Assembly (NCBI GenBank): GCA_024710925.1
Contig: JANJTW010000189.1
Span: forward strand, 1-34,803
DNA from: Rhodocyclaceae bacterium
GTDB taxonomy: Bacteria > Pseudomonadota > Gammaproteobacteria > Burkholderiales > Rhodocyclaceae
Length of the DNA: 34,803 bases
Direction: 5' to 3'
Shown: positions 1 to 9,387 of the stretch, piece by piece
Layout of the letters: each line of letters starts with the position of its first letter
Position numbering within the stretch: the stretch's first letter is position 1
Notes under the pieces: model-generated
Database searches by the model: none
Told to the model about the DNA's origin: nothing
Seen by the model: only the letters and a program-made list of their open reading frames with translations
Program-made: the position numbers and the translations under genes

Positions 1-1
1 C

Positions 2-724
2 ATGGTCGAGGCGGCGACGCTGGAGGCCGGCGGCAGCATCGTCGTCAAGGGCGGCGTCGTCGGCAGCCTCGGCCGCAAGGAAGGCGGCGAGCACGTCATC
101 CGCTGCGGCGGCTCGTTCAACGCGGCCTACGTGCAGCAGGCACGGATCGAGGCGGGCGACGGCATCTTCATCGACGATACGGCGATGCAGTGCGAGCTGA
201 TCGCGGTGAACCATGTCCTCGTCGGCAACAAGCGGCGCGGCCATATCATCGGTGGCCGGACGCAGGCGACGCTGTCGATCAAGGGCAAGGTACTCGGCTC
301 GCCGAACCGCGTCGTCACGCGCTTCGAGATCGGCGTCGATCCGAATCTGCACAAGCAGGCGCAGGAGAAGGCGAAGGCGCGCGACGGCAAGGAGACGCAA
401 CTGCTCGAAATCAGCAAGCTGCTCGACTTCGCCGTCCACAACCCGCAGCGCATCCGGCCGGAAATGCTCGACAAGGCACGTGCCACCGCCGCCTCGCTGT
501 CGGCCGAGATCGCCGCGCTGCGCGACGAGGAGCAGGCGCTGGCGAAGAAGATCGAACTGGCGCAGCAGTCGCGCGTGATCGCCAGCGAGGCGATCCACGA
601 AGGCGTCGAAGTGGTCATGGGGACGGCCCGCTACCGTGTCGTCGGCGAACATGGCGCCGGCGCCATCGGCCTCGGCAAGGGCGGCCTCGGCCTATTCTCC
701 ATCGACGAGGCGGACGGCGGCTGA
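2..724 (+). CDS. FapA/DUF342-family protein, C-terminal part (5' end probably outside the window)
   Basis: Repetitive beta-helix-like Gly-rich segment (GGSIVVKGGVVGSLG..., GKVLGSPN) followed by a coiled-coil C-terminus, as in the DUF342/FapA family; the ORF runs to the window edge. Confidence 0.75.
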   Translation: MVEAATLEAGGSIVVKGGVVGSLGRKEGGEHVIRCGGSFNAAYVQQARIEAGDGIFIDDTAMQCELIAVNHVLVGNKRRGHIIGGRTQATLSIKGKVLGSPNRVVTRFEIGVDPNLHKQAQEKAKARDGKETQLLEISKLLDFAVHNPQRIRPEMLDKARATAASLSAEIAALRDEEQALAKKIELAQQSRVIASEAIHEGVEVVMGTARYRVVGEHGAGAIGLGKGGLGLFSIDEADGG

Positions 725-740
725 ACGTTCGCTCGCCCGC

Positions 741-1100
741 TCAGCTGGGCGGGGCGCCGGAATCGCAGCCCCGGCCGGCGGCGATCCAGCGCGCGACAAA
801 GCGCACGGCAAGGCGGCGGCCGCAGCGCGGCAGCCAGCGCAGATGCCGTTCCGGCGCGAGCAGCAATCCGCAGGCGTAGCGTTCGCCTTGCCAGTCGAGC
901 GCCGGGCAGGTCCCGTACCGGCGGCGGAAGACGATCATCGCCAGCGGACAGGGCTCGGCGGCGCAGCAGACGCCGCAGCCGTTGCATGGCGCGCCGGCCG
1001 GCGGCTTCGGCGGTGCTGCTGCGTGCAGCAGGACGATTCGCGCCGCCGCCGTTGCGCTAGCCACGCCGTCCTCGTTCCCGTCGCCGCGCCCCGGCTTCAT
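741..1100 (-). CDS. YkgJ-like small cysteine-cluster protein
   Basis: 119-aa ORF with CNGCGVCCxxxPCPL...CPALxxxGxRYACGLL, a cysteine cluster typical of YkgJ/CxxCxxCC proteins. Confidence 0.6.
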   Translation of the reverse strand: MKPGRGDGNEDGVASATAAARIVLLHAAAPPKPPAGAPCNGCGVCCAAEPCPLAMIVFRRRYGTCPALDWQGERYACGLLLAPERHLRWLPRCGRRLAVRFVARWIAAGRGCDSGAPPS

Positions 1101-1245
1101 CCTGAACAGAACCTTGCGGGAACGCCGGGACGCGCAGCCGGCACCGCCACCGGCGGGAAGGCTTGGCGCGCCGTTGCCGCGGCTCGCCAGGCGGTCGCAG
1201 CCCGGGCCGGCCGCGGCGGGATCGGCGAAAGTGCGGCCGGCGGCG

Positions 1246-2451
1246 TCATTCGGCGCGCAGCGCCTCGACCGGGTCGAGCCGCGCCGCCCGCCGCGCCGGC
1301 AGTACGCCGGCGGCGAGGCCGATGCCGATCGCCGTCGCCTCGGCGAGCAGCACGAAGCTGAGCGGCGTGTGCACCGGCAGCGCCGGCACCGCCAGATGGA
1401 TCAGCTGCGCCAGGCCGACGCCGAGCGCCAGCCCGAACAGCCCGCCGAGCGCGGAGAGCGTCACCGCCTCGCCGAGGAACAGCCCGAGGATGGTCCGCCG
1501 CGGCGCGCCGAGTGCGACCATCAGGCCGATCTCGCCGGTGCGCTCGCTGACGGCGATGGTCATGATGGTGACGATGCCGACGCCGCCGACCAAGAGCGAG
1601 ATGCTGCCGAGCGCGCCGACGGCCATGGTCAGGACGTCGAGAATCTTGGAGAGCGTCTTCAGCATGTCCTCCTGCGTCGTGATCGTGAAGTCCTCGCGGC
1701 CATGGCGGGCGATCAGCGTCGACTTGATCGCCGCGCTCACCTGCGCCGCCGGCACGCCCTCGGCGTACGACACGTGGATTTCCATCAGCCCGTCGCGGTT
1801 GAACAGTTCGAGCGCGCGCGCCGCCGGGATGTAGGCGGTGTCGTCGAGGTCAATGCCGAGGAACTGCCCCTTGCTCTCCAGCACGCCGACGATGCGGAAC
1901 TGGTTGCTGCCGATGCGCAGCTTGGCGCCGAGCGGGTTGGCCGCGCCGAACAGTTCCTGCTTCAGCTTCGCACCGAGGACGACGAAGGCGCGCGGATTCT
2001 CGGCATCCTCGACCGGCAGGAACTGGCCGCTCTTCACCCTGATGCTGAAGATCTTCGCCATCGCCGCGCCGACGCCATAGACCGTCGTCCGGCGCAGCCG
2101 GCCGTTGGCGTTCACCTCGGTATTGCCCCACACCGTCGGCGTCACGCCGGTGACGTGGGGCAGCCGCTCCAGGCTCTGCGCGTCGGCCAGCGTCAGCGGC
2201 CGCACCGAGGTCGGGATGCCCGAAGGGTGCGGCCCGGCGGTCTTCGTCTTGCCCGGGCCGATGCCGATGACGTTGGTGCCGAACTGCGTGAACTCGGCGA
2301 GCACGAAGCGGTGGATGCCTTCGCCGATCGACGTCAGCAGGATCACCGCGGCGATGCCGACGGCGATGCCGAGCAGCGTCAGGAAGGAGCGCAGCCGGTG
2401 CGCGGTGATCGCGCGCAGGGCGAGCTGGACGGAGTCGGCCGGGCGGATCAT
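1246..2451 (-). CDS. MacB/FtsX-like ABC transporter permease (permease 1)
   Basis: 401 aa; N-terminal MacB_PCD-like domain (LTLLGIAVGIAAVILLTSIGEG) and C-terminal FtsX TM domain ending ...[20 protein letters not shown]. Confidence 0.9.
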   Translation of the reverse strand: MIRPADSVQLALRAITAHRLRSFLTLLGIAVGIAAVILLTSIGEGIHRFVLAEFTQFGTNVIGIGPGKTKTAGPHPSGIPTSVRPLTLADAQSLERLPHVTGVTPTVWGNTEVNANGRLRRTTVYGVGAAMAKIFSIRVKSGQFLPVEDAENPRAFVVLGAKLKQELFGAANPLGAKLRIGSNQFRIVGVLESKGQFLGIDLDDTAYIPAARALELFNRDGLMEIHVSYAEGVPAAQVSAAIKSTLIARHGREDFTITTQEDMLKTLSKILDVLTMAVGALGSISLLVGGVGIVTIMTIAVSERTGEIGLMVALGAPRRTILGLFLGEAVTLSALGGLFGLALGVGLAQLIHLAVPALPVHTPLSFVLLAEATAIGIGLAAGVLPARRAARLDPVEALRAE

Positions 2452-2458
2452 CGCGCGC

Positions 2459-3667
2459 TCACCGCTTCGACAGCGCCTGCACCGGATCGAGCCGGGCCGC
2501 CCGGCGCGCCGGCAGCACGCCGAAGACGAGGCCGGTGACGAGCGCCGTGCCGAGTCCGGCGATCACCGCCCAGGCCGGCGGCCAGGCCGGGAAGGCCGGA
2601 TAGAGGTGGCGGATCAGCGCCGCGCCGGCGTGGCCGAGCGCGTAGCCGAAGAGCGCGCCGGCCAGCGAGAGCATGCCGGCCTCGGTCAGGAAGGCGGCGC
2701 GGATGGTGCCGCCGGTGGCGCCGAGCGCCTTCAGGAGGCCGATCTCGGCGGTGCGCTGCGTCACCGAGACGAGCATCACGTTCATCACCAGGATGCCGGC
2801 GACGGCCAGGCTGATCGCGGCGATGCCGGCGACGCCCAGTGTCAGCGCACCGAGCAGGCGGTCGAAGGTGGCCAGCACCGCGTCCTGGGTAATCACCGTG
2901 ACGTCCTCCTCGCCGTCGTGGCGGACCTTGACGATCTCCGTCACCTGCGCCTTCGCCGGCTCGATCGCCTCGCGGCTCTTCGCCTCGACCAGCACGCGGA
3001 ACAGCGTGTTGCTGTTGAACATCTGCTGCGCCAGCGCCACCGGCACGAAGACGATCTCGTCGGTGTTCATGCCCAGGCCCTGGCCGCTTGCCGCGAGCAC
3101 GCCGACGATGCGCAGGCGGCGGTCGCCGACGCGCACCAGCCGGCCGAGCGCCGGCTCGCTGCCGAACATCTCGTTGCGCACCGTGGCGCCGATCACCGCC
3201 TCGCTGGCACCGCGCCGCCAGTCGCCGGCGGCGAGGAAGCGGCCCTGCGCCATGTCCAGCTTGCGCACCTGCGTGTATTCGGCCGTCGTGCCGGCCACCA
3301 TCACCTCGCGCAGCCGGCCGCCGACGCTGATTTCCGACGTGCCGACGGCGATCGGGGAAACGTTCTTCACCGCCGGTGCGCGCAGGAGCGCCTCGGCGTC
3401 GTCCACGGTCAGGTCGCGCGGCGTGTTGGTGATCGCGTTGCCGGGGTTGAAGCCGCCGGTCTGCGAGCGGCCGGGCAGGACGATGACCAGGTTGCTGCCG
3501 ATCGACGAGAACTCGTCGATCACATAGCGCCGCGCGCCGTCGCCGAGCGCGGTGAGGACGACGACGGCGGCGACGCCGATGGCCATCGCCAGCACCAGCA
3601 GCACGGTGCGCAGCGGGTTGCCGGTGGCGGCGTCGCGGGCGAAGCGGAGCAGGTCGGGGGCGCGCAT
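2459..3667 (-). CDS. MacB/FtsX-like ABC transporter permease (permease 2)
   Basis: 402 aa; same architecture as the downstream permease, ends ...[20 protein letters not shown]; 7-nt gap to the next gene. Confidence 0.9.
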   Translation of the reverse strand: MRAPDLLRFARDAATGNPLRTVLLVLAMAIGVAAVVVLTALGDGARRYVIDEFSSIGSNLVIVLPGRSQTGGFNPGNAITNTPRDLTVDDAEALLRAPAVKNVSPIAVGTSEISVGGRLREVMVAGTTAEYTQVRKLDMAQGRFLAAGDWRRGASEAVIGATVRNEMFGSEPALGRLVRVGDRRLRIVGVLAASGQGLGMNTDEIVFVPVALAQQMFNSNTLFRVLVEAKSREAIEPAKAQVTEIVKVRHDGEEDVTVITQDAVLATFDRLLGALTLGVAGIAAISLAVAGILVMNVMLVSVTQRTAEIGLLKALGATGGTIRAAFLTEAGMLSLAGALFGYALGHAGAALIRHLYPAFPAWPPAWAVIAGLGTALVTGLVFGVLPARRAARLDPVQALSKR

Positions 3668-3677
3668 GGGGCGGGGG

Positions 3678-4364
3678 TCAGGTGGCCGAATCGTGCTTCA
3701 GCGCCCCGTCCTCCATCATCAGCCGCCGCCTGGCGCGGCCGCCGAGCGCCGCGTCGTGGGTGACGACGATCAGCGTCACGCCCTGCGCGTTGAGCCCTTC
3801 GAGCAGGCGCACGACCTCGTCGCCGGTGGCGCGGTCGAGGTTGCCGGTCGGCTCGTCGGCGAGGATCACCGCCGGCCGCATGATCGTCGCGCGGGCGATC
3901 GCCACGCGCTGGCGCTGGCCGCCGGAGAGCTCGTCCGGACGGTGGTTGGCGCGGTCGGCCAGCCCGTAGTCCTGCATCGCCTGCGCCACGCGCGCGGCGC
4001 GCTCGGCCGGCGCGATGCCGGCCAGCGTCATCGGCAGCGCGACGTTCTCGGCGGCGGTCAGCCGCGGCACGAGATGGAAGCTCTGGAAGACGAAGCCGAT
4101 GCGCTCGCTCCTGACGCGCGCCTGCTCCTCGGCCGAGAGCGTCGTCACGTCGCGCCCTTCCAGCCGGTAGCTGCCGGCGTTCGGCCGGTCGAGCAGGCCG
4201 AGCAGGTTCAGGAGCGTCGACTTGCCGGAGCCCGATGGCCCCATCACCGCAACGTATTCGCCGGCGTCGATCTGCAGGTCGAGCCGGCGCAGCGCGTGCA
4301 CCTCGCTGTCGCCGAGATGGAAGACGCGCTCGATGCCGGACAGCGCGATCAGCGGCGCCGCCAT
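3678..4364 (-). CDS. ABC transporter ATP-binding protein, MacB/LolD-like
   Basis: Start placed at [15 protein letters not shown]; Walker [10 protein letters not shown], signature [14 protein letters not shown], Walker [13 protein letters not shown]; start overlaps the upstream adaptor stop (ORF track extends further upstream). Confidence 0.92.
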   Translation of the reverse strand: MAAPLIALSGIERVFHLGDSEVHALRRLDLQIDAGEYVAVMGPSGSGKSTLLNLLGLLDRPNAGSYRLEGRDVTTLSAEEQARVRSERIGFVFQSFHLVPRLTAAENVALPMTLAGIAPAERAARVAQAMQDYGLADRANHRPDELSGGQRQRVAIARATIMRPAVILADEPTGNLDRATGDEVVRLLEGLNAQGVTLIVVTHDAALGGRARRRLMMEDGALKHDSAT

Positions 4365-5530
4365 CACTTGCCGCCGTTCTTCTTCTCGTCGGCGACCCAG
4401 GCGGCGCCGGCCTTGACGCCCTCGCGTTCGAGCGAGGTGACGACGCGCTCGCCGGCGGCCAGCCCGTCCACCACCTCGGTGTATTCCCAGTTGGCCAGCC
4501 CGGTCTTCAGCTGCCGCTCGACGAGGCGGCCGTCGCCGCCGGCGACGAGCACGCGGCCGCCCTCCTGCAGCGCCGAGGTCGGCACGCGGACGACGTCCGC
4601 GCGCACGTCGAGGATGATCTCGATGTCGGCGCTGTAGCCGACGAGCAGCTTGCCCGGCGCCGCCGGGTCGTCGAACAGCGCCTCGACATCGACCGTGCGC
4701 GCCTGCTTCTCGACCGCCGAGACGTAGGGCGCGACGCGCTTCACCGTGCCCGGGAAGCTCTGCTTCGGCAGCGCGTCGAGGCTGATGCGCACCGGCTGGC
4801 CGGCGGCGATCTTCGGCGCGTCGACCTCGTCCATCGGCGCCTTCACGTAGAGGCAGGAATCGTCGATCAGGTCGATCGCCGGCGGCGTCGGCACGCCGGG
4901 GGGCGACGGGGTGGAATACTCGCCGACCTCGCCGACGATCTTGGCGACGGTGCCGTCGAACGGCGCGTAGAGTACGGTGCGCCCCTGCTCGACGCGGGTC
5001 GCCTTGAGCTTTGCCTCGGCGGCGGCAACGTCGGCCTTCGCCGCCTCGCAGCCGGCGCGTTTCGCATCCGCCTCGGCGCGCGCCGTTTCCTCGCGCGAGC
5101 CGGAGACGAAGCCGCGCGCGCGCAGCGAGGCCTGCCGCTCGGCTTCCTTCGCCGCGTTGGCGGCCAGCGTGCACACCTCGTTCACGCGCCGCCGCGCCGT
5201 CTCCGTCTGTGCGCCGGCGAGCGTCGCCTGCGCCTGCTGGTCGTCGTTCCACAGCTTCATCAGCAGCTGGCCCTTGTGCACGCGGTCGCCTTCCTTCACC
5301 GCCAGCAGTTCGATGCGACCGCCCATGATCGTCGACAGCTTGGTGCGCTGGCAGGCCTCGACGGTGCCGGCGCGGGTGTTGGCGATGCTCGATTCGACCT
5401 TGCCGCGGTCGATTTCGGCGACGACGACGGCCACCGGCTGCGGCCGGCCGGCCCACCAGACGGCGGCGGCGACGAGGGCGAGGGCGACGAGGGCGAGGGG
5501 CAGGCGGCGGCTCCAGGTGCCGAGGGTCAT
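4364..5530 (-). CDS. HlyD/MacA-family periplasmic adaptor subunit
   Basis: 388 aa; N-terminal TM anchor, lipoyl/barrel-sandwich halves (AGTVEACQRTKLSTIMGGRIELLAVKEGDRVHKGQLLMKL; VLYAPFDGTVAKIVGEVGE), coiled-coil hairpin between them. Confidence 0.92.
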   Translation of the reverse strand: MTLGTWSRRLPLALVALALVAAAVWWAGRPQPVAVVVAEIDRGKVESSIANTRAGTVEACQRTKLSTIMGGRIELLAVKEGDRVHKGQLLMKLWNDDQQAQATLAGAQTETARRRVNEVCTLAANAAKEAERQASLRARGFVSGSREETARAEADAKRAGCEAAKADVAAAEAKLKATRVEQGRTVLYAPFDGTVAKIVGEVGEYSTPSPPGVPTPPAIDLIDDSCLYVKAPMDEVDAPKIAAGQPVRISLDALPKQSFPGTVKRVAPYVSAVEKQARTVDVEALFDDPAAPGKLLVGYSADIEIILDVRADVVRVPTSALQEGGRVLVAGGDGRLVERQLKTGLANWEYTEVVDGLAAGERVVTSLEREGVKAGAAWVADEKKNGGK

Positions 5531-5560
5531 GGCGGCGGGTTCTCCGGTTCGGGTCGAAAA

Positions 5561-8341
5561 TCAGGAAACGTTGATATTGTCGCATCGGCCGCCGTCCGGC
5601 GCATCCCCGGCGCGACGCAGGAGCAGCAGGGCGGCTTCGAAGACGATTTCGTCCCCGTCGCGGACGAAGCGGGCGCGGCCGGCGGCGCCCTCGGCCAGCA
5701 GGTAGTCGGCGAGCCCGGGCTGCAGCGCCTCGTAGTCGGCGAGGGCGGCGCGGCGCGTCTGCGCGGCGACGGTGTCGACGGCGAAACCGGCGGCCGCCGC
5801 CGTCGCCCGCACGCGCGCCGGATGGGCCAAGCCGATGTGCAGGACGAAGGCCTCGCCGTCGTCGGCAAGCGCCGCCGGCAACTGCGCGATCAGTGCGCAG
5901 AGCAGCTCCGCGCCGTCGGCGCCACCGTAGCGGTCGAGGCGGAAGCCGGCCGGCCCCGGCGTCTGCGGCAGGTTGGCGCAGACCAGCGCAGCCCGCTCGC
6001 CGCGGTCGAGCAGCGGCTGCAGCAGGCTGCCGTCGACGAGCAGCGCCTCGTCGGCCATCGCCAGCCGTCGGCGGTGTCGGGTCAGCGTACGTGCCAGCGC
6101 GGCGAGGCTCGGCCGGTGCGGGTCGCTGAAGATGATCCGCGGTAGCCGCTTGCCCTGCCGGGCGAGCGCTTCGAGCAGCGCCAGGCCGAAGGCGCCGCAG
6201 CCGCAGCCGACGTCGATGGCCAGCGCCGGCGCGACGACGCCGGGCGCGACCTGGCGGAAGAGGTCGACGTTCTCCGCCGACAGCGGGTGCGTGCCGGGTG
6301 CCAGGTCGAGGCGCAGCGGCGCGCCGCCGGCGAAGGGCAGCGTCGCCTGGCGACGGGCCAGCGTGCGCGCGAGCAGTGCCGACAATGCCGCCCGCTCGGC
6401 TTCCGGCGCGGCGCTCCCGGCGATGTCGCGGCGGGCCTGCGCGGCCCGGCGCGCGGTGACGTCCGGCGCCGCGAAGCAGGCGGCGTAGGCCGCCGGCAGC
6501 GCGGCGAAACCGGCGAACAGGCGGCCGTTCTCGCCGTCGCGGACGAGCAGGCGGTTGCCGGGAATGTCGCGGGCGAGCACCGGCACGCCGGCGGCCATCG
6601 CTTCCGCCAGCGCGTGGCTGAGGCCTTCGTGCTCGGAGGCGTTGATGACGAGGTCGGCCTCGCGCAGCGCCGCCAGGTAGTCGGCGCGCGGCAGGCCGTC
6701 GTGCAGCCGCAGGCGGCCGCGCAGGCCGGGCCGCTCGGCTTCGAGTCCGGCGATGCGCGCGCGCAGCGCCGCCGCGTAGTCGGCTTCGAGCGGTGGCCCG
6801 AGGACGACCAGCACGTGTTCGGGAAAATCTTCGGCGAGCGGCGCCGCCAGCGCCTCGATGGCCGGCAGCACGCCCTTGAGGCGCCGCAGCGCGGCCGGCA
6901 GCAGCACCAGCCGGGCGTCCGCCGGCAGGTCGAGGGCGGCGCGCAGCGAGAAATGCGAGGCGGTGGCGACGTCGATGCCGTTGGCCAGCACCGTCGTCTC
7001 GGCCGGCGCGGGCAGCCCGGCGAGCGCCTGCCGCTGGCCGTCGTTGAGGCAGATCAGGAAGTCGGCGGCGGCGAGCGCGGCGGCGATCGCCGGCCGCTTC
7101 GCCGCTTCGGCGAGGTCGGCGTTGACGTCGGTGCCGCTGGCCAGCAGGCCGTAGGGCAGCGGCGTTTCCTCGCCGGCGAAGGCGGCGTGCAGCAGCGCAC
7201 CGGCGCGGTGGAGGTGGATGCCGAAGGCGAGGTCGATGCCTTCGCGCGCGGCCAGTTCGCGCAGCCGGATGGCTTCGCGCGCCAGCACCGCCGGCGAGGT
7301 CGCCGCATCCGGGGCGGCGGGCAGCGGCCGGAAGCGGACGTCGGCCAGCGCCGACCAGGCCGCGGCGTAGCGCCGCGCCGTCTCGGCATTGCCGGTGGCC
7401 GGCGTCAGCTTGCCGCAGATCAGCAGCGCCGGCCGTTCGCCGGCGCCGGGGCGCGGCAGTTCGCGGTACGAGCAGCGCTGCCAGCCGGCGACGGCGGTCT
7501 GCCAGTCGCCGCTCGCCAGCACCGCCATCTCGTGCGCGCGCGCCGGCGAGCGGGCGAAATCGTCGGCGGCGTCATCGCTTTCCGGGTAGCCGGGATGCAC
7601 CATCAGTTCGACGGACAGCGGATTTTCCGGCGTCGGCCGCCACTCCGCGGCGAGGCCGGCCAGCGCCGCAGCGACCGTCTCGGCCCGCAGCCGCCCGCCC
7701 ATCGTCGACTGACCGAGGAAGGCCGCCGTCGAATAGACGCCGTGTGCCGCGAAGACCGGCGCGGCGGCTTCGGCGGCGGCGGCGACGGCGCGGTGGAAGG
7801 CGGCGTCGAACTCGGCGTCGGGGGGGATGTCGGCGAGGCCGCGCTGGCGCGGCAGGCGGACGCAGCAGACGCCGTACTCGCGGGCCATGACCGGCGCCAG
7901 CACGGCGGCGACCGCCGGCTCGACGTGGATGTGGTGGTGGCCGTCGACGTGGCTCGGCAGGTCGCCGGTGAGCGCGACGAAGTCGTCGAACTGGGCGCGG
8001 ATTTCGCGGGCGATGGACGCGGCGTCGATGTCGCCGGCGGCGAGCGCGCGGCGCGCGCCGGCCTTGCCGCGCAGGCGGCCGTCGGCGCCGGCCAGCGCAC
8101 CGTCGGTCAGCGGCCGGCCTTCGCTCAGGTTGAGGTGCAGGCCGAGCGGCAGTCCGGCGGCGACGGCGGTGGTAGCGGCCGCGACGGCGGTCGGGCCGTT
8201 GACCAGCAGCGAGGCGGAGGTGACGGCGCCGGCGGCAAACAGTTCGAAAATGCCGGCGTCGCGGCCGGGGCCGCTGCCGAGGTCGTCGGCGTTGACGATC
8301 AGCCGGCGGGCCGGCGGGGCGAGGCGCAGCGGCTGTTCCAT
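5561..8341 (-). CDS. Three-domain fusion: ChbG/YdjC-type carbohydrate deacetylase + GLT1D1-like GT4 glycosyltransferase + class I SAM-dependent methyltransferase
   Basis: 926 aa uninterrupted. N-term (~8320-7490): LIVNADDLGSGPGRDAGI, HVDGHHHIHVEP, ELMVHPGYPE. Middle (~7440-6380): HLHRAGALL..PYGLLASGTDVNADL, NASEHEGLSHALAEAMAAGVPVLARDIPGNRLLVRDGENGRLF. C-term (~6350-5561): AIDVGCGCGAFGLALLEAL, ALVCANLPQTPGP. Confidence 0.88.
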   Translation of the reverse strand: MEQPLRLAPPARRLIVNADDLGSGPGRDAGIFELFAAGAVTSASLLVNGPTAVAAATTAVAAGLPLGLHLNLSEGRPLTDGALAGADGRLRGKAGARRALAAGDIDAASIAREIRAQFDDFVALTGDLPSHVDGHHHIHVEPAVAAVLAPVMAREYGVCCVRLPRQRGLADIPPDAEFDAAFHRAVAAAAEAAAPVFAAHGVYSTAAFLGQSTMGGRLRAETVAAALAGLAAEWRPTPENPLSVELMVHPGYPESDDAADDFARSPARAHEMAVLASGDWQTAVAGWQRCSYRELPRPGAGERPALLICGKLTPATGNAETARRYAAAWSALADVRFRPLPAAPDAATSPAVLAREAIRLRELAAREGIDLAFGIHLHRAGALLHAAFAGEETPLPYGLLASGTDVNADLAEAAKRPAIAAALAAADFLICLNDGQRQALAGLPAPAETTVLANGIDVATASHFSLRAALDLPADARLVLLPAALRRLKGVLPAIEALAAPLAEDFPEHVLVVLGPPLEADYAAALRARIAGLEAERPGLRGRLRLHDGLPRADYLAALREADLVINASEHEGLSHALAEAMAAGVPVLARDIPGNRLLVRDGENGRLFAGFAALPAAYAACFAAPDVTARRAAQARRDIAGSAAPEAERAALSALLARTLARRQATLPFAGGAPLRLDLAPGTHPLSAENVDLFRQVAPGVVAPALAIDVGCGCGAFGLALLEALARQGKRLPRIIFSDPHRPSLAALARTLTRHRRRLAMADEALLVDGSLLQPLLDRGERAALVCANLPQTPGPAGFRLDRYGGADGAELLCALIAQLPAALADDGEAFVLHIGLAHPARVRATAAAAGFAVDTVAAQTRRAALADYEALQPGLADYLLAEGAAGRARFVRDGDEIVFEAALLLLRRAGDAPDGGRCDNINVS

Positions 8342-8368
8342 GCGTGCGCAGCCCGGGCCGGCGGCCGG

Positions 8369-9181
8369 TCAGCGGAAGCGGTTGATCGCGTCGCGCGTTG
8401 CCAGCGCCGCCTGCCGGGCGGCCGCTGCGTAATCCTCGTTGCGGCCGGCGTAGAGGATGGCGCGCGAGGAGTTGATCATCAGGCCGGTGCCGTTGGCCGT
8501 GCGGCCGGCGTTCACCGTCGCCTCGATGTCGCCGCCCTGGGCGCCGATGCCCGGCACCAGCAGCGGCATGTCGCTGGTCAGCTCGCGCACGCGCGCGATC
8601 TCGGCCGGGAAGGTGGCGCCGACGACCAGCGCGCACTGGCCGCTGGCGTTCCATTCGCTGGCGACCAGGCGGGCGACGCGCTCGTAGAGCTTCATGCCGC
8701 CGACGTGGAGGAATTGCAGGTCGCTGCCGCCGGGGGTGGAGGTGCGGCAGAGCAGGATGACGCCCTTGTTCCTGTAGGCGAGGTAGGGCTCGACCGAGTC
8801 GCGGCCCATGTACGGGTTGGCGGTGACGGCGTCGGCGCCGTAGCGCTCGAAGGCCTCGATGGCGTACTGCTCGGCGGTGCTGCCGATGTCGCCGCGCTTG
8901 GCGTCGAGGATCACCGGGATGCCGGGGTAGGTGACGCGGATGTGCGCGATCAGCGCCTCCAGCTGGTCCTCGGCGCGGCGCGAGGCGAAGTAGGCGATCT
9001 GCGGCTTGAAGCAGCAGACGAGGTCGGCGGTGGCGTCGACGATGCTCTTGCAGAACTCGAAGATGGCGTCGTCGCGGCCCTGCAGGTGCACCGGAAATTT
9101 CGTCGGGTCCGGGTCGAGGCCGACGCAGAGCAGGGAGTCGTTGCGGGTCCAGGCGGCGTTGAGCGATTCGATGAAGGTCAT
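8369..9181 (-). CDS. pyrF: Orotidine 5'-phosphate decarboxylase, type 2
   Basis: Start at [66 protein letters not shown] motifs. Confidence 0.95.
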   Translation of the reverse strand: MTFIESLNAAWTRNDSLLCVGLDPDPTKFPVHLQGRDDAIFEFCKSIVDATADLVCCFKPQIAYFASRRAEDQLEALIAHIRVTYPGIPVILDAKRGDIGSTAEQYAIEAFERYGADAVTANPYMGRDSVEPYLAYRNKGVILLCRTSTPGGSDLQFLHVGGMKLYERVARLVASEWNASGQCALVVGATFPAEIARVRELTSDMPLLVPGIGAQGGDIEATVNAGRTANGTGLMINSSRAILYAGRNEDYAAAARQAALATRDAINRFR

Positions 9182-9387
9182 GCGTCTTTCTCCGTTTTCT
9201 GTGCGGCGGCCGCTTCGGCGGCCTGCCGGCGGGCGATTTTTTCGCGGAAGCGGGCGTTCTTGCTTTCGTCGGCGAAGCGGAAGCGGCCGGACAGTTCGCA
9301 GCCCTTCATGCCCGGATCGCACGGCAGATCGTTGATCTTGCTGCAGCGGTCGTTTACCTCGTGGGGGCAGCCCCAGCCTCCGGCCAT
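9178..9387 (-). CDS. Small four-cysteine hypothetical protein
   Basis: 69 aa, [38 protein letters not shown]...; stop overlaps the pyrF start by 4 nt (ATGA), supporting real coding. Confidence 0.65.
   Translation of the reverse strand: MAGGWGCPHEVNDRCSKINDLPCDPGMKGCELSGRFRFADESKNARFREKIARRQAAEAAAAQKTEKDA

Noticed and set aside
982-6145. Long plus-strand ORFs 982..2538, 2105..3763 and 4235..6145
   Set aside because: All antisense to the ABC exporter operon and the 3' end of the fusion gene; Arg/Ala/Gly-rich without motifs
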